The position numbers and the translations under genes are program-made. 64,000 nucleotides of DNA, taken from positions 1,054,001 to 1,118,000 of the forward strand of contig JAFCMP010000090.1 in assembly GCA_017506865.1 (NCBI GenBank). The letters are read 5' to 3'. The notes beneath the pieces are model-generated. The model was not told the origin of the DNA and made no database searches. It saw nothing but the letters and a program-made list of their open reading frames with translations. Shown here in pieces: positions 1-9,670 of this stretch (its first letter is position 1; each line of letters starts with the position of its first letter). The DNA comes from Tribonema minus (Eukaryota > Sar > Xanthophyceae > Tribonematales > Tribonemataceae).

Positions 1-1248
1 CCCTCCTCCGGCCGCTGCTGCACAGGTCTTGACGGACCATTTGCAGTCCTGCTGCAACAGATACTGCATCATCCCTACATCACCGCGCTGTGCCGCTGCA
101 GTAAACGTCCGCGCGTCCCATGGCCCTCCATTTGCATGGATCCACTGTAAGACCTGCAGGTGCCCCCCTGCCGCTGCTCCTTCGCAAGCACTGCCGCGCC
201 AGCTGCATCCGTTCTCCCTGGCAAACTTGAGAACATGGAGGTGTCCTCCTGAAGCCGCACCCGTGCAGACTCCTTCGTCCAGTTCCGCTCCATGCTCTCT
301 TAGCCACTGAATGAGGTCGAGGTCGCCATTCCTCGCAGCTGCCTCGCAGGTCAGCCAGTCTGTGGGAAAGCTGCGTTCGACCAGCCACCTGACGAGATCA
401 GCGTTGCCAGCCTCCGCAGCTGCGGTGACTGCGCCTTCGCAGGGGCCGAACAATGGCTCGATTGCTCCCTCCGGGTGGCTAGCACGCAGCCAACGCTGTT
501 GCAAGTCAGCAGCTCTGTGCACGTATATGAGCTCGACACACTCTTTGGACCCTGCTCGAGCAGCGACCACTATACTGTCGTCACTGGTTTTGAAGCGGTG
601 CTCAATAAGCCACCTCACGGCATCCCGATGCCCCTTCTCCGCTGCCTTGGTGATAGCAGTAGAGCTGAGCCGTAACCTCCACAGCCTCTTGTCTGGATGG
701 TCACGCAGCCACGCGAGGATCTTGACGTTCCCGCCAGCTGCAGCGTGAATGTAGATTTCACTGTCGTATACCCTTTTGGCAACTAGCCAGGTGAGAACAT
801 GCACGTGGCCGCTTTCAGCAGCAACGTGACTCGCGCTAGTCCTCAGCGGCACGCCTGTCTCGTGCAACCATTGTAGGGTTGCGAGGTGCCCGTGCTCGGC
901 CGCTACATCTGTAAGCTTATGGCTCCAGAGCAGGTCGCTGACGTTGGCCTTGACAAACTTTAACTGCTCCAGGGCCCCGCTCCTAGCGAGCGCATGGCAG
1001 ACCCGCTCATCGACAGGGTGGCCAGCATTGTACGCCATGGTGAACAGGGCCGGTGATGTTGTCGTCAAGGTGGTGGCTTCCTTATTCACCTTCAGGTAAG
1101 CTGACCGCCACTTCTTGTCCAAGCAAGCAGACCAGAAATGGCCCTTTCCGAGCGAGCTGCAGATCAGCATTATGGTCTCATCGCTGAGCTCGGCGCACTG
1201 TTTTCGGTATGCTGCTGACAAACAAGCCGCTTTCGACCGTCTCATCAT
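1..1248 (-). CDS. F-box-like/ankyrin-type repeat protein (3' end beyond window)
   Basis: On the minus strand an uninterrupted frame of 416 codons runs from an ATG ATG pair at 1243-1248 to the window edge, so the C-terminus is missing. Residues about 22-53 look like a degenerate F-box. From about residue 95 the protein is built of imperfect repeats of the giant-virus ankyrin type, with a core like AAxxGHLxVLxWLxxxG. In this family the repeats bind target proteins and an F-box would hand them to a host SCF ubiquitin ligase. That role is inferred from family knowledge. It is divergent from a 562-residue protein of the same type at 2551-4239. Confidence 0.88.
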   Translation of the reverse strand, partial: MMRRSKAACLSAAYRKQCAELSDETIMLICSSLGKGHFWSACLDKKWRSAYLKVNKEATTLTTTSPALFTMAYNAGHPVDERVCHALARSGALEQLKFVKANVSDLLWSHKLTDVAAEHGHLATLQWLHETGVPLRTSASHVAAESGHVHVLTWLVAKRVYDSEIYIHAAAGGNVKILAWLRDHPDKRLWRLRLSSTAITKAAEKGHRDAVRWLIEHRFKTSDDSIVVAARAGSKECVELIYVHRAADLQQRWLRASHPEGAIEPLFGPCEGAVTAAAEAGNADLVRWLVERSFPTDWLTCEAAARNGDLDLIQWLREHGAELDEGVCTGAASGGHLHVLKFARENGCSWRGSACEGAAAGGHLQVLQWIHANGGPWDARTFTAAAQRGDVGMMQYLLQQDCKWSVKTCAAAAGGG

Positions 1249-1317
1249 GAACACTATGGTGTGCTTTTGCAACAGTGGGGGGAAATTGGGTGGCTATCGT
1301 CGTAACAACTTGTGCTT

Positions 1318-1416
1318 CGCCCGGGGGAATATACTGACCCGGGGAATATACATAACATGTAATCACTCGGGGGAATATACAGGGGAACAACTGGTGGAGA
1401 GAATATACAGGGGGGA
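1318..1416. repeat. Four-copy GGGGAATATAC direct repeat
   Basis: Between the divergently oriented starts and ends of two minus-strand genes lie four spaced copies of an 11-nt G-rich/AT motif (GGGGAATATAC, the last as GAGAATATAC). They sit just upstream of the ankyrin gene start at 1248, so a promoter or binding-site array is possible. There is no further support for function. Confidence 0.6.
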
Positions 1417-1689
1417 ACAAACACACTTTACATATGCAACCATACCATTACTCCCTGGCCAACGTAGCAACATACAACAATCATCAACATGCAAGCAGTG
1501 TGCCCGCCACATGTGATAACAGCAACATGCAGGTGCTGTAAATGCTAGTATTGCACTTGTTACAAGCGGGTTGCAGCATATTAAAGCACACCGTCAAGAA
1601 ACGTCGCAAAGGAGTCAACACTGCTGAGACGCTCTGCGCAAAAGCACCGTTTCCATTCAGTGTGTGCCGGGAGAGATGGGTGTGCGCAC

Positions 1690-2298
1690 TTACGGCGCCG
1701 GCGTGGCACAGATGCGAACGGTGTCGAGCTCCTCGTCGCTGAGCCCTGTGCCCCTCAGCCAAGTGGAGTCCTCCGGAATATCGAATGCAAACAAGTAGTT
1801 GTCGCGGAGGCACCGCCAGGTCTGCACTCCTGCGCGGCTCGCCGGCTGCACTTGGGCGAACAGCACCTGCTTGGAGCAATCGCACGGCGGCTGCGCAGCA
1901 CCGTCTACGATGGTGATAGGGGTGTCCGATATCAGCCACTCCAGCACCACTACCCTGCTAAATGGGCCTATGGTCCAGAGCACGAGGTTGGCGAGACTGA
2001 CCTGAGGGAACGGGTTGTCGCTGCGCAGGCGAAAGAGCGAGAGCAAGCTGGGGTTCAGCTCCTTGGCCACCTCTACAGTCTCAGCGTCGGCGGGGGTGAA
2101 GGTTACGTACTTTACATCTGCACTCATGACCTGCGACAGCTGCTCCATGTCCGCTGCAATCAAGTGGGGAAGGTCTCTGTCCTTGTCGGCGTGGTATGCC
2201 AGCAGAGCCTCCAACTTGGGGTCACGCACCTCCAGCAGCTCTCGTGGCGTCATTACCACCAGCCCTAGCCTGGCCGCCGCCTCCTTGGCATGTTCCAT
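1690..2298 (-). CDS. Hypothetical protein, 202 aa
   Basis: The frame opens with ATG at 2296-2298 and ends at 1690. I do not recognise the family. The N-terminal half is helix-forming and charged (residues 1-70). The centre contains a run of hydrophobic segments typical of a soluble alpha/beta core, and a Cys-x-Cys pair lies near residue 140. No signal peptide, transmembrane helix or repeat is visible. The opposite strand carries an overlapping open frame of similar length (1660-2268), but it lacks ATG-proximal promoter context and looks like a shadow. Confidence 0.6.
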   Translation of the reverse strand: MEHAKEAAARLGLVVMTPRELLEVRDPKLEALLAYHADKDRDLPHLIAADMEQLSQVMSADVKYVTFTPADAETVEVAKELNPSLLSLFRLRSDNPFPQVSLANLVLWTIGPFSRVVVLEWLISDTPITIVDGAAQPPCDCSKQVLFAQVQPASRAGVQTWRCLRDNYLFAFDIPEDSTWLRGTGLSDEELDTVRICATPAP

Positions 2299-2386
2299 CG
2301 TGATATACCTGCGAGTCGCGTGCTGGAGATAATCTTCAACTCATGACTTGAAGGGTGTAGGGAGCAACAGGGGGGGATTTCAACCT

Positions 2387-2446
2387 CAGGAACGCGTCAT
2401 CGGTGACAGGAACGCGTCATCGGTGACAGGAACGCATCATCGGTGA
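2387..2446. repeat. 20-bp tandem repeat, three copies
   Basis: Three contiguous 20-bp units starting CAGGAACGCGTCATCGG, with one base change in the third, followed by a partial degenerate fourth. They lie in the divergent promoter gap between the gene ending upstream at 2298 and the ankyrin gene starting at 2551. A TATA-like TATATTTGAG follows near 2492. The position suggests a regulatory array. Confidence 0.75.
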
Positions 2447-2550
2447 CACGGACGCTTCGGATGTGCCCGGGGATTCCGGGATTCGCGCACTATATTTGAG
2501 GAATAGCCTGAGGCAAACACTTGGCCACTTCACTCAGCAGCAGCAGCAAC

Positions 2551-4239
2551 ATGGGTGGTAGAAAAGCACAGAGAGCTACAGTGCGTCAGCCTAGCTCTGC
2601 CGTGCGAGCAAAGAGAAACAAGACGGGAGCGCAGCAAGCTGCCGCCGCTCTGTCACCCGCTACACTCGCCGTTATCGCTTCCTTCTGTGAGCCGACGCTG
2701 CTCATGGCTCTCGTGTCCAAGCAGTTCCTGGAGGTGGCTGAGGAGATTGGAGAGGTACAGACTAAATCGGCAGACATCGAAGGCAGACTTGCTTTGTTGG
2801 AGTGGGCGCAGTACAACGGCCTCCCACGCCGGATGAAACTACGCGTGGCTGCTAACGGCGGACACCTGCAGCTGCGTAAGATGTCGCCCTTCAGCGATTG
2901 GGAAGCATCGATCGTCGGCAAAGGAGCAGCTGAGGGAGGGCATCTTAATGTGCTCGACTGGATCGGGCGCAGGGGATGGGACAGGGTCTGCGAAGCAGCA
3001 GCAGGCAAGTGTCAATGGCACGTCGTGCAGTGGGCTCTCGGCAACGGACTGAAGCCGGACTCCAGCGTCGTCGTAGCAGCTGCGCAGGCAGGAGAGACGA
3101 GCCTCATGGCACGTGCGCTGTCCGTGCACACCTACTGGCAGCGCATGGATGAGGCATACGCAGCCAGCGTTAGCCGCGGCGACCTGTCCACGTTCAGAGT
3201 GCTTGCTCGCCACGACACACACATCAACATTGCAGTGCTCATGCGTGCACCTCTGGCCTTTATTCAGTCGGCTGCTACAATCCTAACACGCAAGCGTGGC
3301 TTTCACATGAGCACTAGTGTGGATGGTTTTGTAGAGCGGGCGATCGCTGCTGGGCGCCTCGATGCTCTTCAGTGGGCTCTGGACCACGCAGACATCATCC
3401 CCCCCAAGCCCGCATACGTAGCCTGGGACTTTTGTCCGGCTGCAGAGAACGGCCACATCAACATCCTTCAGTGGGCTAAGGACACACACCGCCGGGCTCC
3501 ATCAACCATGCAGAAGTGGGCGCTTGCTGCCGCCACAGGAGGGCAGGTGGGTGTCATATCGTGGGTAGCGTCTCAGCCGCACACTACTCTAGAGTGGAAC
3601 GCGGTGGCAAAGGCAGCATGGGTTGCTGCCGACCCTGAGATCGTGAAGCTTGCTCAGAGCCGAGGTGCCGACATAAGCACGTTCAGCCTTTACGATGTGG
3701 GGAGTGAAGACTGGATAACATTCGACGGTCACTCCCGACTCGACAAGATTCTCAATTTGGAGCTCCTGCAGCTCGCCAAGGCAAACATGATCGACATACC
3801 AGACTTTGTGTCTTTTAAGGCGGCGCAGCAGGGGAGGGTGGATGTGTTGAGGTGGTTGCACGACTCCGGCAGCATGTCCATTGCCGACGACATCTTTGAG
3901 ACAGCAGCGAAAGCAGGACATGTAGATGTTGTGGCGTGGGGTCTCGAGAGTGGCTATGGGGTTCGCTCTGGGGTGCTCGAGGCCGCCGCTGCCGAGGGGC
4001 ACTTTCACATACTCAAGTGGGCACACGCGGCCGGTGTGCCATTCACAGAGTGGGTGCTGCGCGATGCGATATACTGCGGCAAGCTCAACATCATCAAGTG
4101 GCTGTGCAAGCACAAGTGCCCCGGGTGGGACAGCAACCTGCCTGCAATGGCGAACATCTATACACGCCAGATCGTCAAGAGATGGCTCGTGCTCAACAAC
4201 ACACGTGCACGCCGCACTGGTAGGGGGGCGCGCAAGTGA
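2551..4239 (+). CDS. F-box-like/ankyrin-type repeat protein, 562 aa
   Basis: I chose the ATG at 2551 because the extra codons upstream begin with TTG and are a serine run. After a basic N-terminus, residues about 35-70 resemble an F-box (hydrophobic helix, then LVSKQF). The rest of the protein is degenerate ankyrin-type repeats, seen as recurring LxWA/LQWA and GHxxVLxW signatures. The C-terminus is basic (RARRTGRGARK). Such proteins are common, multicopy substrate adaptors in giant viruses. The target is unknown. It shares its architecture with the protein at 1-1248. TATA-like sequence precedes it by about 55 nt. Confidence 0.9.
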   Translation: MGGRKAQRATVRQPSSAVRAKRNKTGAQQAAAALSPATLAVIASFCEPTLLMALVSKQFLEVAEEIGEVQTKSADIEGRLALLEWAQYNGLPRRMKLRVAANGGHLQLRKMSPFSDWEASIVGKGAAEGGHLNVLDWIGRRGWDRVCEAAAGKCQWHVVQWALGNGLKPDSSVVVAAAQAGETSLMARALSVHTYWQRMDEAYAASVSRGDLSTFRVLARHDTHINIAVLMRAPLAFIQSAATILTRKRGFHMSTSVDGFVERAIAAGRLDALQWALDHADIIPPKPAYVAWDFCPAAENGHINILQWAKDTHRRAPSTMQKWALAAATGGQVGVISWVASQPHTTLEWNAVAKAAWVAADPEIVKLAQSRGADISTFSLYDVGSEDWITFDGHSRLDKILNLELLQLAKANMIDIPDFVSFKAAQQGRVDVLRWLHDSGSMSIADDIFETAAKAGHVDVVAWGLESGYGVRSGVLEAAAAEGHFHILKWAHAAGVPFTEWVLRDAIYCGKLNIIKWLCKHKCPGWDSNLPAMANIYTRQIVKRWLVLNNTRARRTGRGARK

Positions 4240-4300
4240 GAGCGAGGCGTTTGGCGGGGGAGCAGCACACTCACAGCACCGATGACAAGGTGAGCCAACG

Positions 4301-4843
4301 TTAAGTCGCATACTTGGTTTGTGTGCACAACTTGTGAGCTACATCCTGGTCCATGCATTGGCGTGTGCAGAACCTGGCTCCGCACGCATTGCAATTCACA
4401 CTGCTCACATTGCAGCACCGTTTTCGATCACACTTGTGTAAGATTTCGCGTCTCAGTACGACCGTCGAGGTGTTTATGGTGTTTTGAGTGAGTGCAGTGT
4501 TCTCTGTGAGTACAATTGCTTTCCTAGCCCACTGGCCACTCGGCGACCCTACGCCGACTACCATGACGCATGATGTGTGGACGTCATAGGTGTCCACCAG
4601 GTGTCGCAGTTGCGGCAATCTCAGATTGTGTAGGTCTGCAAGGGGAACATAGCGCCGTTCACATACACCGGACATTGCAGCTTCCACAGACGAGTACATG
4701 AGGGCCGCTGCGCCTCGTCCGTGCACTTCATGCATACGGCGTGCGAGGCTAACGGCTTCGTTGGGGCACCGCTGCAACTGTTCGATAATGCTTTCGATTT
4801 GCAACGTTACTAGCCCTCTGTCCATTCCGCGTATACATTCCAT
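4301..4843 (-). CDS. MYND-type zinc finger protein, about 180 aa
   Basis: The C-terminal 40 residues carry a MYND-type cysteine/histidine pattern: paired cysteines, then CNACG, FCTRQC, and a final H-x3-C. MYND fingers mediate protein-protein contacts, often with chromatin or transcription factors. The N-terminal 130 residues are not recognised. I place the start at the ATG at 4841-4843. A longer reading to 4918 would need a TTG start. An AT-rich TATA-like stretch lies only about 10 nt upstream of the chosen ATG, so a slightly downstream ATG near 4824 is also possible. A second MYND gene is at 12193-12678. Confidence 0.75.
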   Translation of the reverse strand: MECIRGMDRGLVTLQIESIIEQLQRCPNEAVSLARRMHEVHGRGAAALMYSSVEAAMSGVCERRYVPLADLHNLRLPQLRHLVDTYDVHTSCVMVVGVGSPSGQWARKAIVLTENTALTQNTINTSTVVLRREILHKCDRKRCCNVSSVNCNACGARFCTRQCMDQDVAHKLCTQTKYAT

Positions 4844-5021
4844 TGATATACTATATTTTGTGTTGTCCGCGAGCAGGTGCTTCGGACCGGCAACTGGTGA
4901 AAGGGGGGCAAGTTTCAACAGACGTGGTCATCAACATTCAATAGAATTCGATTCTACTATACATTCTATGCTGTATGCATACTCTTGTTTTTTATGTTTG
5001 CTTGTGCTTGAGGTTCTCCGC

Positions 5022-6188
5022 ATGATGTTGCTCTTGCAAGCGTCTGAACTCGCTGCGTGCATCGGGCGCAACAGATTTCACAGCGTCAATGCAGTAGCAC
5101 TCGATATCTGGAGACGCAATGACTCGTCAGCATACACACGCGCCTTGAAACGCACACGCATCAGGGAGGCACAGCTGCCGCCCACTCTGGACGTTTCTGA
5201 TGCTGTAGCATGCAAATCGCAAGAGCTGAAGCAGCAGATACAGACTGTAATGCAGCAGCATGTTGTGAAGGCAGACCAGCAAAGTGCCAAGGAGGTCAAG
5301 AGCTTGAATGCTGAAAATATGCTGAATGCATGTGCACCAGTAGTATTGACTGAGGAAGCCACCGCTCGCGTCAAGCAAGCTGTGCAGACTGCATGTGCGC
5401 TGAAGCAAGTAGAGGCAGATGCTGCCGCTGCTGCAGAACGTGCATGTGCTGCGTCTGTGGCAGCTGCTCTTAAAGCAGAGAAGGCAGTAGCTGATGCAAG
5501 AGTGGCTGCAAACCGTCTAGAGAGTGATGATCTGCAGGCCAAGACACGAATTGATTCAGCAGAGAGGGCAAAGGCTGATGCACTGGAGGCCGCTGCACTT
5601 GCAGCTGCTGCAGCGAAGCGCGCGGAGGAGCGGCGTGAACGCGACGCTGCTGCCACTATAGCTAGTGTTCTCCAAGCAATGACTGTGGCAAAGGTGAAAG
5701 ACTGCATAGCTGCCAAGCAGGTGACTGGAGAAGTGTACAAGAAGCGAGGACTGGCAGCAGAAGATGAAGTTATCAAAGATTATGAGAAGCGCTCTCGCCA
5801 GCGAGTGGTGATGCGCAACAACATTTTCTACAAGAAGGCGATCAGCGATGCAGTATGTGTAGGGGGTAAGATTGACGGCATACGTGCAGATGGACGCAGA
5901 CTGGTGGAGGTTAAAAAGAGGCAGAATCGGCTGTTCAAATATGTCCCTGACTATGAGCGAGTCCAGGTCATGTGCTACATGTTTTTGACGGACATTCACG
6001 TTTGTGACCTAGTCCAGAAGTTTGACGGGTCGAGTAGCACTGATACTTTGACTTTCGATGCTCTAGAGTGGGAAAGGATCTCGGTTGCTGCGCTCGAGTT
6101 TGCCGCATGGCTGCAGCACATCATGGCAAATGAGCATGAGCAGGAGGATCTGATTCGAATCGTAGAGGAGGAAAAGAGAAAGGAGTGA
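5022..6188 (+). CDS. PD-(D/E)XK nuclease of YqaJ/lambda-exonuclease type
   Basis: Residues near the start (ASELAACIGRN...) match the N-terminal motif of YqaJ-like viral recombinases. The C-terminal third has the nuclease core: a helix with conserved glutamates (AAEDEVIKDYE), then KIDGI about 15 residues before VEVKK, which supplies the D...ExK residues. Between them lies about 200 residues of alanine-rich coiled coil, an unusual insertion. The probable role is DNA end-processing in recombination. I start at the ATG pair at 5022-5027, where homology begins. An in-frame ATG at 4968 would add 18 hydrophobic residues. It converges with the gene at 6193 with a 4-nt gap. Confidence 0.78.
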   Translation: MMLLLQASELAACIGRNRFHSVNAVALDIWRRNDSSAYTRALKRTRIREAQLPPTLDVSDAVACKSQELKQQIQTVMQQHVVKADQQSAKEVKSLNAENMLNACAPVVLTEEATARVKQAVQTACALKQVEADAAAAAERACAASVAAALKAEKAVADARVAANRLESDDLQAKTRIDSAERAKADALEAAALAAAAAKRAEERRERDAAATIASVLQAMTVAKVKDCIAAKQVTGEVYKKRGLAAEDEVIKDYEKRSRQRVVMRNNIFYKKAISDAVCVGGKIDGIRADGRRLVEVKKRQNRLFKYVPDYERVQVMCYMFLTDIHVCDLVQKFDGSSSTDTLTFDALEWERISVAALEFAAWLQHIMANEHEQEDLIRIVEEEKRKE

Positions 6189-6192
6189 GATG

Positions 6193-6579
6193 TTACCCGA
6201 ATAGTGCTCTGTCTACAGACTCCAGTGTTTCGAAACTGTGGTGGCGGCTGTTGGTCATCTGCGCTACAGGTGCAGGCGGGTCGTCATACCAATGCATTGT
6301 GCCTATGACTGCAACTGGTGTTTTCAGGACTGTTGGTGCTGTCCCGTGCTCTGTTGCGTAGGCATCAATTTCATGCCTGTTATGCACCTGTTCCAGATCG
6401 ACTACCTTTGGCTTGGTGTGAAAGAGGTCAGCCACTGGTCCCCTCACAGGCACATATAATAGCTCTGCAACATTTGTGTATGGAAAGCAAGTGTGGTACA
6501 CCACAAACTCTTGCAGTCCATGTACAGTCGGTAACGCTCGGTTCAAGTGTTTCACGGCAAGACCAGATACCCTGAACAT
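6193..6579 (-). CDS. Hypothetical protein, 128 aa
   Basis: The frame opens at ATG 6577-6579 and ends 4 nt from the stop of the convergent nuclease gene. I do not recognise the product. It is a small soluble protein rich in His, Val and Pro with no transmembrane segment or cysteine motif. The tight convergent packing is typical of viral gene layout and supports a real gene, but the family is unknown. Confidence 0.6.
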   Translation of the reverse strand: MFRVSGLAVKHLNRALPTVHGLQEFVVYHTCFPYTNVAELLYVPVRGPVADLFHTKPKVVDLEQVHNRHEIDAYATEHGTAPTVLKTPVAVIGTMHWYDDPPAPVAQMTNSRHHSFETLESVDRALFG

Positions 6580-6669
6580 GTTTGCTGACTAGTATGCAGA
6601 AAAAAGTACATGTCATTTATGCACATACAGTATGCTTCATACAGTGCGCTCGCATGCTTGTTTCAACCA

Positions 6670-8075
6670 GCCTCAAAAGCTTCAACTTTCAGCACCACAA
6701 GTTCAGTTTTATCGGTGGGGCTGAGTATGGTGAGAGCTCGTGTAGGGACAGTTGGAACATGCATCAGACTGATCTCACCTACACTTTTGATCAGGAGCCT
6801 GATTTATTTGCACTTTACGAAAATCTAGCGAGCGTCGTACCGGCGCCATTTAGGGTCAGCCTCTGAGAAATACTTTTTTCGACAGGCCCAGGTCCAGGAA
6901 CTTCAAGTCTTGACAAAAGTTCAAGTTTAAGCACAAAGGCTTAGTATGAGCAGTACTTGTGCAGGGACAGTTTGAACCTGCATCAGACTGATCTCACCTA
7001 CACTGTTGATGTTGAGCCATGATTATTGGGCATTCAAAGTAACTTCAAGTATACACCTAAGTTCAAGTGTGGGCCTCAAGGCTTGGTATGGTGAGAGCTC
7101 GTGTAGGGACAGTTGGAACATGCATCAGACTGATCTCACCTACACTTTTGATCAGGAGCCTGATTTATTTGCACTTTACGAAAATCTAGCGAGCGTCGTA
7201 CCGGCGCCATTTAGGGTCAGCCTCTGAGAAATACTTTTTTCGACAGGCCCAGGTCCAGGAACTTCAAGTCTTGACAAAAGTTCAAGTCTAAGCACAAAGG
7301 CTTAGTATGAGCAGCACTCATGTAGGGACACTTTGAATCTGCATCACCTACACTGTTGATGTTGAGCCATGATTGTTGGGCATTCAAAGTAACTTCAAGT
7401 ATACACTCAAGTTCAAGTGTGGGCCTCAAGGCTTGGTATGGCGACTTCTCATGTAGGCAAGGGTTGAACCTGCATCAGACTGATCTCACCTACACTTTCG
7501 ATCAGCAGCCTGATTTCTTTGCAGTTTACGAAAATCTAGCGAGCGTCGTACCGGCGCCATTTAGGGTCAGCCTCTGAGAAATACTTTTTTCGACAGGCCC
7601 AGGTCCAGGAACTTCAAGTCTTGACAAAAGTTCAAGTTTAAGCACAAAGGCTTAGTATGAGCAGCACTTGTGCAGGAACAGTTTGAACCTGCATCAGACT
7701 GATCTCACCTACACTGTTGATGTTGAGCCATGATTGTTGGGCATTCAAAGTAACTTCAAGTATACACCTAAGTTCAAGTGTGGGCCTCAAGGCTTGGTAT
7801 GGCGACTTCTCATGTAGGTAAGGGTCGAACCTGCATCAGACTGATCTCACCTACACTTTCGATCAGCAGCCTGAATTATTTGCACTTTACGAAAATCTAG
7901 CGAGCGTCGTACCGGCGCCATTTAGGGTCAGCCTCTGAGAAATACTTTTTTCGACAGGCCCAGACCCAGGAACTTCAAGTTCACACACAAGTTCAAGTCC
8001 AAGCACAAAGGCTTAGTATGGTGAGTTCGCATATAGAGCACCGTTGAACTTACATTAGACTGATTTCACCTACAC
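6670..8075. repeat. Tandem array of 350-361-bp units
   Basis: A landmark 18-mer beginning AGCGTCGTACCGGCGCC occurs at 6831, 7192, 7542 and 7903, giving periods of 361, 350 and 361 bp. Near-identical sequence extends across the whole period. Each unit contains two related halves, both holding the phrase CATCAGACTGATCTCACC. The first three units carry a short open frame ending in the same roughly 35 codons. However, it has no independent start context, so I read the array as non-coding. It separates the gene at 6579 from the ankyrin gene at 8213. The function is unknown. Confidence 0.9.
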
Positions 8076-8212
8076 TTTACTTCATGGATCATAATCAACA
8101 ACACCAGCACAGTGCAAGTGCTCTCACCATGAACAACCTGCTGTTTTGCTTGCGGTCATGATCATCATACCACATTTTCTTTCTTGACAATACATTACAC
8201 AACAAGCTGCCC

Positions 8213-9670
8213 ATGGTAGCGATCACGGCTGAATGCACAAGAGCTTTGCGGGAAGGTGACTTGCCTACACTAGAGCGCTGCATAAGTGAGGGGCTGCCGC
8301 TGGACAAAGACCTCATCATGCAGGCCTGCAAATACGGCCAGCTGAACGTTGTCAAGTGGCTGCGGGGACGCGGCTGCCCGTGGGACGGCAACCAAGTCCT
8401 GTTGTGCGCTACCAAGGTCCCGAACATTGACATGGCCAAGTGGGTGCGAGCCCAGGGGTGCAATTGGAATGACGGCCTAGATGGATTTGAGTCGTATGTT
8501 GCCGCCATCCGGAGGGGGGACTGGGAGATGTTCACATGGCTACATGCTGAAGATTGCCCTGTTAAGGATTCGCTGAGGGGTGATCTCACCTTTGCAGCCA
8601 TTGAGATGGGTGACGTAGAAGTTGTCAAATGGCTGCGCAGTGTGGGTTACACACCTGACGCAAGTTGCAGTGGGATAGCGGCGGAGCGCAATGACCTGCC
8701 CATGCTGAAGTACCTACACGAGAGTGGTGTACCTTGGGATGAATACACTGCGGTCACGGCGCTCGAAGCTGGCAGCCACGAGTGCTTGGAGTACCTGTGC
8801 GAGAAGGCTAGTGAAGCAGGCGATGTGGCAGTGATGGACGCGATACGTGTCGCTTGTGATGAACACAGGCTCATTACAGAAGAGCTGACGAGGCGAGAGC
8901 AGCTGGAGGAAGAAGAGAGACGCAAGCAGGATGAACACCACCGCCAAGAACGCCAACAAGCCAAAGACGCGCATGAGAAACGTAAGCGTGAGGCAGCTCC
9001 GGACCCCGCCTACATTGAATCCAAACGGCAAAGACGCATCAGCGCCTCAGTTCCTCTCTCAGAGAGACAGGCGCTGGATCCTATCGCCATGGAACGTAAG
9101 ACCGTGCATCAATGGCTGGAGGACCCTGACATGTTCATCATTCACCACCCCACAAGCGAGGCTATAGCACTGACACGCGAGGTAATAGAACAGCTGGAAC
9201 AGAATGTGTATGGAAACAAAATGTGTGTTACCGATGTGGTCATGTACCCTATGAATGTTTATGGATTTGAGGGCTCAGACAGGTTGAACGGTAAGCTGAG
9301 CGATTCACTGTCAAGCGAAACTCGTCAGTATCGCCTTGTGAAGGGTCCCACATGCAGTTGGCGGGACCTGCAAAGCGACATGATAGAGTACCCAGGGACT
9401 TACACATACACAGTAGAGCCGCTTGTTGAGGCAAGAACTTCCAACAAGGCCGTCACATTGGCGAGACGTCCACACAAGGCTCTCGTCAATCGGAAAACGC
9501 CTACCAAGCGCAAGACGCCCGCCAAGTGCAAGATGCCCGCAAAGCGCAAGACGCCCGCAAAGCGCAAGACACCTGCTAAGCGAAAAACGCCCGCCAAGCG
9601 GACACCAGCCAATCATAGATCGCCTGCAAAGCGGACACCCGCCAAGCATAGAGCATCAGCTAAGCGCTGA
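8213..9670 (+). CDS. Ankyrin-type repeat protein with histone H1-like basic tail
   Basis: Residues 1-215 are ankyrin-type repeats with VVKWLRxxGCPW signatures. Residues about 225-265 form a highly charged coiled coil, and residues 290-395 form an unrecognised domain. The last about 70 residues are roughly ten copies of a hexapeptide close to KTPAKR. That repeat is the lysine/proline/alanine composition of H1-type linker histone tails and of basic viral core proteins, and should bind DNA. The fusion of an ankyrin protein-binding part to a DNA-binding tail suggests tethering of a target protein to chromatin or viral DNA; this is inference. Confidence 0.85.
   Translation: MVAITAECTRALREGDLPTLERCISEGLPLDKDLIMQACKYGQLNVVKWLRGRGCPWDGNQVLLCATKVPNIDMAKWVRAQGCNWNDGLDGFESYVAAIRRGDWEMFTWLHAEDCPVKDSLRGDLTFAAIEMGDVEVVKWLRSVGYTPDASCSGIAAERNDLPMLKYLHESGVPWDEYTAVTALEAGSHECLEYLCEKASEAGDVAVMDAIRVACDEHRLITEELTRREQLEEEERRKQDEHHRQERQQAKDAHEKRKREAAPDPAYIESKRQRRISASVPLSERQALDPIAMERKTVHQWLEDPDMFIIHHPTSEAIALTREVIEQLEQNVYGNKMCVTDVVMYPMNVYGFEGSDRLNGKLSDSLSSETRQYRLVKGPTCSWRDLQSDMIEYPGTYTYTVEPLVEARTSNKAVTLARRPHKALVNRKTPTKRKTPAKCKMPAKRKTPAKRKTPAKRKTPAKRTPANHRSPAKRTPAKHRASAKR

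Noticed and set aside
1660-2268. 202-codon plus-strand frame antisense to the 1690-2298 gene.
   Set aside because: Composition is that of an antisense shadow (His/Leu/Arg-rich), and no start or motif supports it.
6582-7577. Three repeated small proteins ending in the same 35 residues inside the tandem array.
   Set aside because: Starts differ and lie at unrelated points of the units; the shared ends follow from DNA repetition. The frame is not maintained in the fourth copy.
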